Part shown: piece by piece, positions 1-12,204 of the stretch | Layout of the letters: the number at the start of each line of letters is the position of its first letter | How positions within the stretch are numbered: the first letter of the stretch is position 1 | Assembly: GCF_001039355.2 (NCBI RefSeq) | Contig: NW_019775858.1 | Location: forward strand, 1 to 64,000 | Direction of reading: 5' to 3' | Length of the DNA stretch: 64,000 nt | Origin: Lingula anatina | Lineage: Eukaryota; Brachiopoda; Lingulata; Lingulida; Lingulidae | The notes under the pieces: model-generated | What the model saw: the letters and a program-made list of their open reading frames with translations, nothing else | The model's database searches: none | What the model was told of the DNA's origin: nothing | Position numbers and translations under genes: made by a program

Positions 1-695
1 GAAAAAACAATGTGAAAAACATTTGATTTCAAATTATGGTGTTAATAACCTGATTTGAAATTTAGGAAGTCAAAAATTATTTTAAAAAAAATTTCTGGGA
101 ATCAAATACAACTCAGGGTAATAAATTATGCTAATCCGTTTAGTTGGGGAAAATCCCTGTAATTTTTCATGATAGTCTTCTATGTTTAATCATTCTCTAT
201 ATACAGCTCGTCTTTGTCATTCAATATTTCATATTAACTTGCAAATTTTTTGTCCGCATGCTGTGAAAAAAAAATACAATGATGGGAAGGAGCAGGTTAC
301 AACAGGTGCACATTCTCTCCCCCTTCCATCCTCCACTTCGTTTTTCTCATAGTACCCTGGTCTGTAGGGGATTGATCAAGGTATTAGTAGGTTTTAGGAT
401 CATAGTTTTTACACAGTACGCATTGTAAAAATACTGAAGTCACTATGCATCTTGACTTATAGAGGTTTAGTGCTGGATATCTAACATCAAAATTTTCTTT
501 TTTTGCAAGTGTAGATCAATTGTAACGCATGGTACAGCAGAGTGATGACAACTCCCTGGTTTTCTTATTAACCCATGATGTCATCAAAATGCACATCAAA
601 ATGACTACAAATGACTAGAAATTATTGTTAGTCATTTTGAAGCCTCAGAAAGAGACTTTCTTCTTAAGATAAAGCCTTGCTCATAAAACACTCAC
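1..695 (-). other. Intron of the UBE2V gene, running off the left edge
   Basis: This stretch lies downstream of the third coding exon of the minus-strand UBE2V gene and begins with its splice donor (GTGAGT just left of 696). I looked on the minus strand for the family's missing C-terminal exon (the WQNSY/LRRLM region of UBE2V proteins) and did not see it, so the last exon should lie left of position 1. No other gene or clear repeat is visible here. Confidence 0.6.
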
Positions 696-2150
696 CACTC
701 CAGTCTGGTCATTGACCTCCTTCATTCGTATTTTTGTTACAAATTTGGCAGAAGGTGGCTCGATAGGGTAATTGACACCACATTCCAAAATCAAAGTGTA
801 CACTCTATTTTCAAAATTAGTCTGGAAGATAAATAAAATTATGTCAAATATATTGATGTAAATCTAACACTGTATACATTAATTATACTTTTTTTACTGA
901 GGAAGGCATTTTTTGATAACTTGTTTCTCAAACTCTGCTGGAGTTAAAAATAAAGTGCAAGAATTAGAAAATTAGCAGTGCTGTTACATGCTGCTGTGAT
1001 ATTGATATAAGGAAGAAAATGTTGTTTGAAATGTTTTCTATTATCATAGTGACAAAAAGTCATGATTTTGAAAAACTATTTTTTTATTTTACCCCTTTCC
1101 GACCTCTGATACTGATCTTATCAAATTTGCACAGTATTTCATAACTATGTGCAATTGTGCATACTGGATAGATTTCTGTCAGAATTATGTTTAAAGAACC
1201 CGCAAACGTAGTAATGAAAGTTGAAAAATTCAGTGCTCAATTAATTATCAGATGATCAAAAACGTGCTTACTCCTGGGGGACCTATAATCAGACATGACC
1301 AGCAGTTCAACTGCATGTCATCTGCATGGAGCAGTCCCCAGCTTATGCTTCCATCACCACATCCTTTTTCTGCCTCTTCTAACTCACGTAGTAGCTGGAA
1401 ATTCCTAGGAACTGGAAGACAAAAATGAATATTGTGAGTTATATTGTCCATTGAGGATGAATGCAAGTTTTCTACCCCATTTTATTTTTTCTTGCGCAAA
1501 AACAATAAAATGAAGATTATTTGCTTTTGGAGAGACTTAACTTTTTTCACTGAGCCTGAAATATCATTACTACAGTAGTCTACTCAAGAAAGATTCATTT
1601 CCCCAAATCTGTTTTAACTTATTTCCAATATGATAACTTCAATGGTCTGTAAATCTGTTTATAAAGCAAAACTGCACATTGTAGCTTAAACATCATCATG
1701 TCACTTTAAGAAATGTATTGTATATGCTTTTTCCATATATTTTAGGTGTGCTAATAATTCTGAAACTCTAACTTTGGAAACTGGAAAGAAAACTTCAGTT
1801 TATTAAATGAAGTGATAAGCCCCTGTAAATCAGCAATTACGAGAAAGGAGAAGACATCTAAATCGGAAAACACCGTTTTGACAGAAGTAAAAATTACCTA
1901 GTTTCGAAAGAACTACTTCATTTGGTTAAACTTTAGCCTACTAGGAAAAGATGTGCTGTCATATCATTCATGATAAAATATATATTATAACCTATCATCA
2001 AATACACTCGTTATGGAGATCTAAATGGGCATTGTTTCGTATCTAAACAACTGTTAACTCAAGTGGCATCCCTTCAGGTAAAAAAGGTAACCAAATATTT
2101 TGTTAAGAATAAAATCCTGTGACATTACCTTTGTACGAGTTGCTCGCCAT
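696..2150 (-). CDS. UBE2V: Ubiquitin-conjugating enzyme E2 variant (UEV/Mms2 type), 3' end outside the window
   Basis: Three coding exons on the minus strand: 2129-2150, 1272-1411 and 696-821, with acceptors ending TTCCAG and donors GTAATG, GTAAGC and GTGAGT. Together they give 96 residues. Visible family signatures, in order, are [44 protein letters not shown] and [10 protein letters not shown], matching UBE2V1/UBE2V2 almost column for column. UEVs lack the catalytic cysteine and pair with UBE2N (Ubc13) to build Lys63-linked ubiquitin chains in DNA-damage tolerance and innate signalling. The stretch aligned with the E2 active site ([11 protein letters not shown]) has no cysteine, as expected. 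The start ATG at 2150 gives the short N-terminus MASNSYK. The remaining roughly 45 C-terminal residues are off the left edge. V1 and V2 cannot be told apart here. Confidence 0.93.
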
Positions 2151-2350
2151 GTTTGACTCGCTCTGACGACCAACCCAACTATGATATTTTTTATTCAATT
2201 AAGTCTAAGGGAACTAAATGAAGAATATCAATTTTACCGTTAACCTTATGGAATTGTCTATAAAAAATATCAATTGAAACTAGTAGTTTTAATTATGCTC
2301 GCAAAAACGAGAAAACGGGTAGAGAAGGAAGTGACGTCAGTATAAACAAG
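2151..2350. promoter_or_regulatory. Head-to-head promoter with ETS-CRE composite and YY1-type site
   Basis: Only about 200 bases separate the UBE2V start codon (minus strand) from the first exon of the large plus-strand gene. GGAAGTGACGTCA at 2327-2339 is a joined ETS and cAMP-response element. AAGATGGCGG at 2348-2357 matches the YY1 consensus commonly found just downstream of transcription starts. No TATA box stands out. The arrangement suggests broad, shared expression; this is inferred from motif and spacing only. Confidence 0.65.
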
Positions 2351-2381
2351 ATGGCGGGCACCTGCAAGTGAATTATCTTTG
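2348..2381 (+). other. Likely 5' noncoding exon of the large helical-repeat gene, with a tiny upstream ORF
   Basis: A strong donor (G|GTAAGT at 2382) follows the YY1-type site. The next matching acceptor is TTACAG at 4628. The left border is a guess, because the transcription start is not visible. The exon holds the six-codon upstream ORF ATGGCGGGCACCTGCAAGTGA (2351-2371) in three pieces: ATG GCG GGC, ACC TGC AAG, TGA. It could dampen translation, or the ATG may merely be part of the YY1 site. Confidence 0.5.
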
Positions 2382-3771
2382 GTAAGTCTAAGAAACTTTT
2401 GTATGCATATTGAATGTGCTACTGTGAATGCATTTATGATTCAGTATGTATGTTTTTAGTTTTTACTCTCATATGTATGATAAAATACCGTGTCTTACGT
2501 GGAAGTACCTTACATTATGATGAGGTGCCAGTTGTCAGTGTTACTTTTCAAGAACAGTAAGCGAATTTTTAAAAAATTACTTGTGGTTATTAGTAAGTAG
2601 TACTGTACTGGTCATATATGAAACATTTTGGGGCGCACTGTGACAGTGACTTACGGTATTACGTAGGTAATGGAAAAGAAGAGATGCAGTCATTTTTTCA
2701 TGAGGTAGACAACAGTTATTTAAACTTGCTCTACTACATTACACCCCATTATACTTGATTTGTGATAGCCTCAATTTAGCATTCTGAGTCATCTAGCATA
2801 TGCATTCCTAACCAATGCAATGACAATAGAAAGTATTTTTAATGATACATAGGTCCTCTGGAATGTATAGAACTTTTAAGGCTGCATCAACATTGGACAT
2901 GCCAAACAACTAAAAGGCACCCCCATGCAACTGCAACCTTTCATTGTTTTCATAATTTAAATGAAGCTCAAGTTATGAATGTATACCCTTGTAGTCCATG
3001 AGTGCATTCATTAAAGTGGACAAACAGATCTGCAGACCAAATATGGCAACCCACTAAAAAGTTTGTCGCTTCATTCGCAATAAGACACTGAATAGATTCC
3101 CCGCAGGGATTACGCAACAAGCATTTTTTTCGTAACATCAAAATCACACTGGTATATAACAGCACTGCCAATTTTTAAGCATTATTCTTATGCATTGACA
3201 TGGTAAATACACTATATCTTAAGCCTTAACAGTGCTGCCATTTTTATTATGCAAACTGTAAATGTGTAATTACAGGTTTAGCAATCACTGCCATTGCATG
3301 TAGAACCAGATTTTTTTAAATATCTACTTAGTGCAGTTAAGTGTTAAATAGAAAGAAAGTTGCTGTTTCTTTTTTTCTTTTTTTTTATTTAAATTTCAAA
3401 TCATATTACTCAGATAGTGGACTGCACTGCCTGTAATTCCAAAATTCTCTTAGAGGAGACACCCCTGCTGAGAAACTTAGAAAATCCTAATTACTTGGCA
3501 TCCAATTTTCAAGAACATGCTATTTTTGAAAAAATATTTTTTTTTTTTATGTGTGGCAACAAAGTTATTGAAACTTGTAGTTGATAACTGTCAGTTTTGA
3601 TATAGTTATCACATTATTTTAAATTCAGGTTGTATAGCAGTTGAAACCTGAATAGATATTTTTAACAGCAAAATAGAGCCTGGATAATGTTGATAAATAA
3701 TAAATAAGGAAATACAATTGGCAGTTGTATGGTGATAGTAATGTTTAACAAAGGTAGAGAACTTTATAGTT

Positions 3772-3774
<3 letters not shown>

Positions 3775-3852
<78 letters not shown>

Positions 3853-3853
3853 A
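3775..3853. repeat. (CA)n followed by (GA)n microsatellite
   Basis: About 56 bases of CA repeats followed by about 22 bases of GA repeats in the first intron of the large gene. ORFs through it encode only THTHT runs and are not genes. Confidence 0.95.
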
Positions 3854-4628
3854 AGGGGGGTTTAGAACAAAAGACATATCTATCGCAATTTATAGAATTG
3901 TCACTGGATCTCTTCATGATATGGCTTACATTTTGTTATGTCCACGATAAACACACCCATATGACTTAACCTTAATCAGATATCACCTTTTATTAGAAGG
4001 CCACGCTATTGCTATATTGATACATACTAACTAGTACAAATCTTGTCAAGATAACCCTAATGCCTATTGATTTTAATCTGCACACATTGGAATGTAACCT
4101 TTATCTTGAATCATTCTTCTTCTTCTTTTTCTTCTAGATCTCTTTATTGAAATCTAATATTTTATTTCTTTCTGCTCTTCAGATAAATGATCAATGACTG
4201 TTTTCTGCACAGAATGCATTTTCTTTCAGATAAACTTTGCCCATAATCCATTAATAGATTGTGTTTTAGCAGCATACTAGTCCCTATACAATTACAATAT
4301 TAATAGATAACGGAAACTGATTATATAAGAAACCTAATCAGATTTTCAATATCTGGGGTTTGCAATGGTGGTCATCCTGTTCATCAAATTGTCAATTATT
4401 TATAAGAAATTACGGATGGCACTTTTACATGGACTGCTCAGGCACTGAGTATACTGATTTTGTTCAATAGCGATAAGTGATGTTTGCTTTCTTAGGCTTT
4501 TATTACACAGTCAGTTTTTACTTTGATAGATGTTTTTTATATTGGTTTATAAGGAGTAATTGATCAAATTGACATTTTGATGAAATCCTTGGTTTTGTTA
4601 TAGAATGATATAACTTTCTTTGTTACAG

Positions 4629-4815
4629 ACACCAGATTCATCAGCTCTGCAATGCCATGACAAAGGATTGTACTTATTGTCAAGATTTTCACTTAGAAGA
4701 ACCAGATACTGTTGCTGAGATGCTTCTACAGTTGTATATGTTTCAAACTTAAAACAAACAGATTGAATCACAGTGACAGTACTGCTGAGATAAAGCACAA
4801 GGAAAAGTTCCGAAG
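4629..4815 (+). other. 5' UTR part of the first coding exon of the large gene
   Basis: The exon opens after CTTTGTTACAG at 4628 and is untranslated up to the ATG at 4816. Earlier ATGs lie in it (for example near 4652 and 4719) with short frames, so start choice may be leaky. Confidence 0.55.
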
Positions 4816-7800
4816 ATGGAGGAGAAATCAGGAATGTTGTCAAAACTGAAGCAGGCATCGTCTGCTGAAGAAGAACTGAAGATTCTGCAGGCTGTCCAAG
4901 ACAGGCTCCTCCCCAGTCTGACTGAGCCTCTCATCTCCGATCTAGATGCCGATGTCTGTGAGAAACAATTTCTAGAATCGGGATTCCTTGAGGATGATAC
5001 TCCATTTCCAGGTCACAGTCCAGAAATGTTATATTCCAAACAAAATGACTTGAATGATTTTACATACTACCTCTTGAATCGGAGGTATGGTTGGTCAGAG
5101 CTGGAAGGGAAGCCTGGGAGCAAAGCCAGAGCGCGGCCTGCGAAGGCAAGTGTCATGGCAGGAGAAGTGAGGCACAAGGCATTACTGAATGACCTCTTGG
5201 ATGACTTTATCAAATGGTGAGTACCAGTATGGACAATTTATTTTCTGTAATGTTGTTATCAAAAATCTGATCAGTTGGAGACATTAATTTGCTGTGTGCG
5301 CTTTGCCTTGCAGTGTGTGGATGTGCATGTGCGTGTGTGTGTGTGGTGCATGTATGTGTGTGCATGTATTTGTGTGTATTTTTTACATTTTAGATAATTG
5401 GTTTATTTATAATTGGAGGTAAAATTTATTCACTTTTATCATAACTCATAAGCCACACAAAGAAGGAGTTAAAAGGCATTCTAAATGCATAGATTGCTTC
5501 TTGTTGACTTTATCTGAGGACATTGAAAACTTTTAATACATAAAAATGATAGATAAATCAATATCACAAAAATTCTAGTAAACATATTCATCATCCCTTT
5601 CAAACCATGGTTGTCAGCCATCTTAACACAGTTTGAAAAGAGCGGGGTTTATGGCATGCAAGTCTCATTATATCTGGAAGTCAAGTCAATACAAATGAAT
5701 GCAGTGTATGAAAAACCTCAACTTATGCATGGGTTTTTGATCTTTGCCTTTATTCAGAATTGTTACAAATTTATGGCGATTGTCCGGGAAGGATGATTGA
5801 AGGTTGGTAAATGTAGGAAAAATGCCATTTACCAAAAGATGATTTGTTAAATGTGAAATTTGGTGCCAAAATCCTCTTTTGTGTACCTTTAAGTGGCCAA
5901 TAATATTTGGCATATATTTCGTCAGATCACAGCTACTAGTAAGTGGCCATCCAGTTGTAGAACTAAGGAGCTTGCAGGGGCGTAACCAGACCTTTAAAAA
6001 TTGTACGCACAGATTTGTAAAATTCCCAGCAAAATGTAGACTAACGCAAGAGATGAAGGACAGCGTAATTACAGCATATGCGCCACATATCGCAGCTTAA
6101 TTTCCATTAATAATAAAATCATCATTTAGTCAGAAATATTCTCGCAATTAAAAAAAGTTTCAATATTCTTATTACCCAGAACGGTATATTTATTTAAAAG
6201 GAGGCTAGCTTCGCATATGTGGAACCCCCTTCCAATAATCCTGGATCCACCTCTGAGTTGAATTAACATACGGTTTCATTCACCTTACATGTGGATGCAT
6301 GGCTCCAAAAAAAACCAATTGTACGACACGACAGAGCTCTGATACATCTAAGTTTAATTATTTGTTTGTAAAAATTGCCCATGTCACCCTGTTAGTTTGG
6401 AGGGGTAAGCTGGGTCAAAATCCTTTGAAGCTTTGCAGGAAAAAAATTTCCTTTGTTTCTCTAGCTCCTTCTTAAACCTGGTGTCCAGATTTTATCTAGT
6501 GCCCCCAGGGTTGTGGGAGCTGCTCTTTGAAAATAACACTCAGGTAAAGGAAGTTTCAGTTAGATGGACAATTAAGATAGGACTTGTTAAGGTTACAGGC
6601 ATTGTTTACCTAAGTTTGCAAGACCGGGGGGGGGGGGGTCAGAACAATTGTGCCTATACAATTGATACAGAGGATTTGTACATACAGGTGACTTTAATAA
6701 GCAGAGGATTTTCTTTTATATTCCGCGAAAAATACACTAAATTTATATAAAATAATATCATGGTTGGCTAAAAAATTGTACGCACAGTGCATCCGTGCGT
6801 ATGCCTAGTTACGCCCATGGCTTGGTCTGTTTTGGTAGCTAGTTTACCTAGATCCTCTGAAATGCAATAGATAGACCCTTCTTAGTTTTGTCCAGAAATC
6901 TGCACTGTTGGAAATTAAATGATGCAGTCAGATAAGGGAATGGGGTAGTCCTTTGATGTTGTGTGGCTTGTCAAGTTTTTATCTTGATTGAAAAGAAAAT
7001 GGCAAGTGAGTTGGTACCTTGTTGTTTACTCCCTCTTGCCTTGTATTGATTTTCGTGTAGGTATTGCTCACGTGGATTTGACACTTTAATTAGCTTACAG
7101 ATATCCCGCATCTGTCACTCTGGGTGCATTTCAGTCGGCTTAGGATGGCTTAACTTACGATGAATTATCTCCGCAAACTGTGATTAATATGATTTCTTAC
7201 TATAGAAATCTATAGAAATCCAGTCTTACTACATGCAGCATACTTCAATGATGCTGGCCGTGGAAAAGATTAAAAGAGAGATAAAATCCAGGCACCCCTT
7301 GGTCAGAAGTCTTAATCAGTGGTCAGTGTAGAAAGAGCATTTTTAAGCTAAGGCATTGTAACTGGATTTTGAATGAGGTTTTTGATTTATAATGGAAGGT
7401 CAAAATCTGGGTTTGTTTGTCTTAATGTTTTTATGCTGTGTCACTGCTTCTTTGTGTGAAGTAAACGAAATATTTTAACCTTTAAGAAAATTCAGAATCT
7501 TTTATTGATCATCTGTTATAAGAAACTATTCATTTTTATGTACTTGTAGCTGGATTTATTCAGATTAAAGTTGCATTTGATTTATTTTTCATGTTGTAAG
7601 TCCATTTCTTTTAATGCTATTATACAGTCAACTAAAAATGAGCTTGTCATATCTGAATGCAGGTAAATTTAACACCTTTACAGGCAGGGAGTTTTATATT
7701 ATTATTTTTATTATATGCAAAAGAAAGAAAAAAAAAGTAAAAAAGAGAAATTCAAAAACTCGGTCAATATAGCAGTAGGGTTGATATATGCCCTGCAGCG

Positions 7801-10151
7801 GTAGTTATTCCACATATTCTGGTAGCAATCCACACACATTTGGACTGGATTGTACACACAGAGTACTTTTGTCTGAAAATTTCAGTAGCAGAGCTGCTTT
7901 GTTGTTTTATTGATTAACCCATGAGTAAATATATAGTGTAGGGTCATTTGATACCAGGTCCTCTATAGCAATCATAATGTGCTGTATAAAGATCCTTTTT
8001 TTTTTTTTTTTTTCAGAAAAATGGAAATTTTATTTTTCTAGGACATGAAAAAATCATTTTAATGCGTATGCATCTCATCAATTTCATCAAAGCAACATAT
8101 CACATCTTATGAAAAAAAATGAATTTGTAGAAGTTGCTGGAGAAACTGAGAAAGTCCTCCCCCGTCCACATTGACTTAATTTATTTTTTGCATTTTCTGT
8201 TTCCATCCCTGTTGATTCTTGTGATTGTCTAGACTCTGAATCATAAGAAGAGGGGCCATTCCTATGACTGAGTCACCTTACACTCTAGTATCTAAATGTA
8301 CAAGTTTTCTCTTGATCCTGCAAGGAAAAACAGTTCTGTTTTTGTTGCAATTTTCTTATTCTGCCTCTTTTGCACCATAAACAATTCAGTCTACAATGAA
8401 CAGTGTCGTGTTGTATTGGTAATGCACATCGGCCTAATCTTATCGATTAAAATGCACTTGAGGTCGTCTTCACCATCATCCTCCTATTGTATTTCGGAAC
8501 AGTGCAGTAGATCTGATATGACAAACTGTGTGCAGCTAGAGCTGAGAAGGAGTCAAATAAGAAACAGCAATTGTATTTATGCAGTGCAAACATCACTGTT
8601 ACAGTAGTGAATAGAAAATATTTAACCAACAGAACATTGTGAACTGGATTTTTATGGTACAATGCCGACAGTTTGTCAAAAAAGGTTTTTCCTGTGAAGG
8701 ATGTAATTGTTTGTGATTAATAATTGAAAGCTGGATTGAAGCAAATTTAGTGCAAATTTAGTATGTACACTTCACTTACAAAAGACAAGGCGAAGGACCT
8801 CCCAACTTTGAAAAAAAAAAAAGAACTATGACCCAGAAGTACATGTATTGAACCACCAGTTTGGCTTGTCTCATCACATCGAAGAGATTTATGTATCATC
8901 TATTACTCATTGGAGTGCTGCAGGAAGTTTTGAGACAAAAAAGGTTTGCCCCTGCTTGTGAGGAAGGGGGGGGGGTTTAATGTCAGTGAAAAGTACATGT
9001 AAGTAGGTAATATAGGGTATTATATAGGAAAGTCCTGTCTTTTTAATAGAAATATATACAACTTCTCAGTGTATATAAAATCATGTACCAATTCGTAATG
9101 CTAGTAAGTAACTGTTAATTGAACCTTTGTGTTAGTACTAAAAAGTTTGATTTATCAAATGACAAAATGGCTCCTGCATTAAATGTTTTGCATCACTGTA
9201 TCGCCTTCACCACTGTTAACGTTGTCAGCCTGCCTCCAGGTGACTACAATAACAACTGACGCAACAACGTGGTTAACTGAGGTTATTACTAATTATATTC
9301 TTCCCAGGCTTTTAAAATTTGCTTTCCACCATCCATCGATTTCATCACCAGACTAACAAATTTTTTATTTGGCTTGTTAGTTTTCTGAGATCTGCTAGTG
9401 TGCATTCCCAGAGATTAGGATCGATCCAAAGATTTAGATGTAGATTGACCTAACTCCCTGAGGGTTCACGCTAAATTGCAGTCAGCCAAGCGCGTACCAT
9501 AGTTAATTACCCCCTTACAGCTTTTAGTAGGCGGGACTGATGCATAAGCCGGCTAAGCTGACAGTTAGAGTATCTATTGAGACTCCCCACAGGGATAGAT
9601 TGATCTAAAATCTATGGGAATGGGTTCTTAGTCAGGGTGACCAATCAGAATAGGGTGCCTAGTTAATAAAGGCACGAAGTTTGAGTGCTTCTTACTGTGT
9701 TAGGTGCAAATGTTGTCAAGTAATGCCAATTAGCAATTTCACAATTGCTATTGTCCAAGAGGAGGATGTATGAATTTTATTATGTATATTGTTAACTAGT
9801 ACCCATGGCGACATGACATGTACAATATGAGCAGCTCTTATACAAAATATCACGATGTTTTCTCGTGTGACATTATACTATGCCACTTGATAATCTTTAT
9901 TCTGTTGTTTATGAATATTTCATAAGATTCGATCAAACAGTTTAGAGTAACTGTTGGCTTTCATGGTTAGTCTTACAGATATGTGATATGTTGCTTTGAT
10001 GAAATGCATGAGATGAAATGATGAGATGCATACGCATTAATGATTTTCTTTGTAAATAATGTCATCATTATTGATTTCAGGTACATGTGCCAGAAGATGA
10101 CAAAAGCTTTGCTGGAAAGTTTGATGTACAGTATACAACAAGGTAAAACTC

Positions 10152-10189
<38 letters not shown>

Positions 10190-11352
10190 ATTTATGTGTT
10201 TTGTACACAAAGCACTTTCATTTTCCACGTTATAGATCTGCTTCTAAATCAAACATTTCTGGTGAATATGATATGGCGTGATACATTTGTATTCATGGTA
10301 TTTGAAATCATAAGTATTTACCTAACATTTGTATTACAATCAATTTGTCATCTTTTTTTGCAGCTAGATGACATGAATATGTTATGAGATTGTCATTAAT
10401 ATTCTTTTCAATCCTTTTTTTTTTCACAGCTACCAATAAGCCTGTAGTCCGTAACCAAACTATAATCCATGCCATGAATTGGATCAAGTTGAACCTTGAT
10501 AACTTGGAAGAGGAACACTTCACTCTAGTCAAGGTAAGATAAACCTGTAGAATTATTATATCTAGCATGCTGAAATAAGCCCATCAGTTTGAAAATTATA
10601 TTAGGTTTGAAATGTTCTTTTGTCATATCTTTGATGACATCTTGTTCTGATTGACTCTTGGATCTATTATACACATTATATGTACGATGGATCCAAGGTT
10701 GGCAACATGGCTGATGTCTAGTGACATCAGACTGAAGTAAGATGTCAAACTGACATTGGAACATGTCTGTGAGCATTATAGAATATTAGTTTGGGACAAA
10801 AAAAAAAAAAGAAAAAAAACATTTGAGACTATCGTATTTAGCACTGTTGATATATTCGTAGATGCAATAATTATTGTAACTCACAAATTTAACACATCGT
10901 TGTTTCATGCATTTTATCAATTCTAGATGTGTGATTTTAGTTTCCTACAAAAAAAAGGTGAAAATATATGATAATCTGATTTGAAGCACTAGACCCTTGA
11001 ATCACGTTATTCACTTCCATGCCGACTTTCAGAGGTCATATCAACAGTTATCAGCTTCTGCCTGCTGTTTCCTGCTGTATCCTATGACAATGATAAGGAA
11101 AACAGGTGATGATTTATATTACAACTTCTAAGAAGACACAATTTATTTATTTTTTTTTTCTAGGACATCATCCTACTAGGATTAACAGATGTTTGGTCAG
11201 CTATCAGGAATGCCTGTGTGGCTCGACTGAGTGGGATCATAGAACATATCACTCTGGACCAGCTCCAGTCCTTCTTCAGCAATTTAGCCGCTATTTGTAA
11301 AGGAGAGGATTCCTCATGGCAAGCAAAAGAAGGGGCCGTTATGGGTTAGTAG

Positions 11353-11388
<36 letters not shown>

Positions 11389-12145
11389 TGCGTGCGTGCA
11401 TGCGTGCGTGTGTGTGATGGGTAAGTAGATTGTGTGTGTGTGTGCATGCATGCATGCGTGTGTGTGTGATGGGTAAGTAGATTGTGCGTGTGTGTGTGTA
11501 TGTGTGTACGCACGTATGTGCATGCGAGCATGCATATTCAGCCAGACCATTGATCATATAACTCCAGTAATCTCCAGTCTGTATTTTAACCAACCCAAAG
11601 TATGTACAAGTCATAGAATACACTGTGGAAGATAATTATATCTTTTATCTACTTATTTCAGGTATCAATATAGTCGTGAGACGGTTTCAGTGGATTGGGT
11701 TTGACATAGAGAACAGCTCGCCACGTGACACAAAGAGTACTAGAACAGAGTATTATCTCAAGGTAAGAACAGAAACTGTTCTGAGCACTTTGGTGCTCGT
11801 TATACTGGAACAAAAATTAAAAAATTTTGCTGAACCAATATCTTTGCTTTGAAATTTTTTTGTACTTAACTTTGGGCTCACTATGGCATGCTGAATTTCA
11901 GTCAGATGCCAGACATATTGTCATTTAGTTTGAAATAGTCAAATATTTTAGTTTTTTGGGGGACTTTCTCTTTGATATTGTGCAAAACATTGATTTCATT
12001 GATGCTATCAGCTATTTTGCTTAAAGAAATTTTAATTTGTTTGAGTAAACCCTATATATATATATATATATTTTTTTTTTTGTAAATAATGAAATAGACT
12101 TCTTAATGCAGTAGCCTGTATGCAAGAACTGGAAATATTCTATAA

Positions 12146-12204
<59 letters not shown>

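Noticed and set aside
6433-6750. 105-codon ORF inside the 845-bp element
   Set aside because: No transposase motif, contains a G-homopolymer-derived glycine run, and no supporting context.
11314-11623. Minus-strand ORFs of [10 protein letters not shown] type
   Set aside because: Translation of TG minisatellite over an exon border; no independent coding signal.
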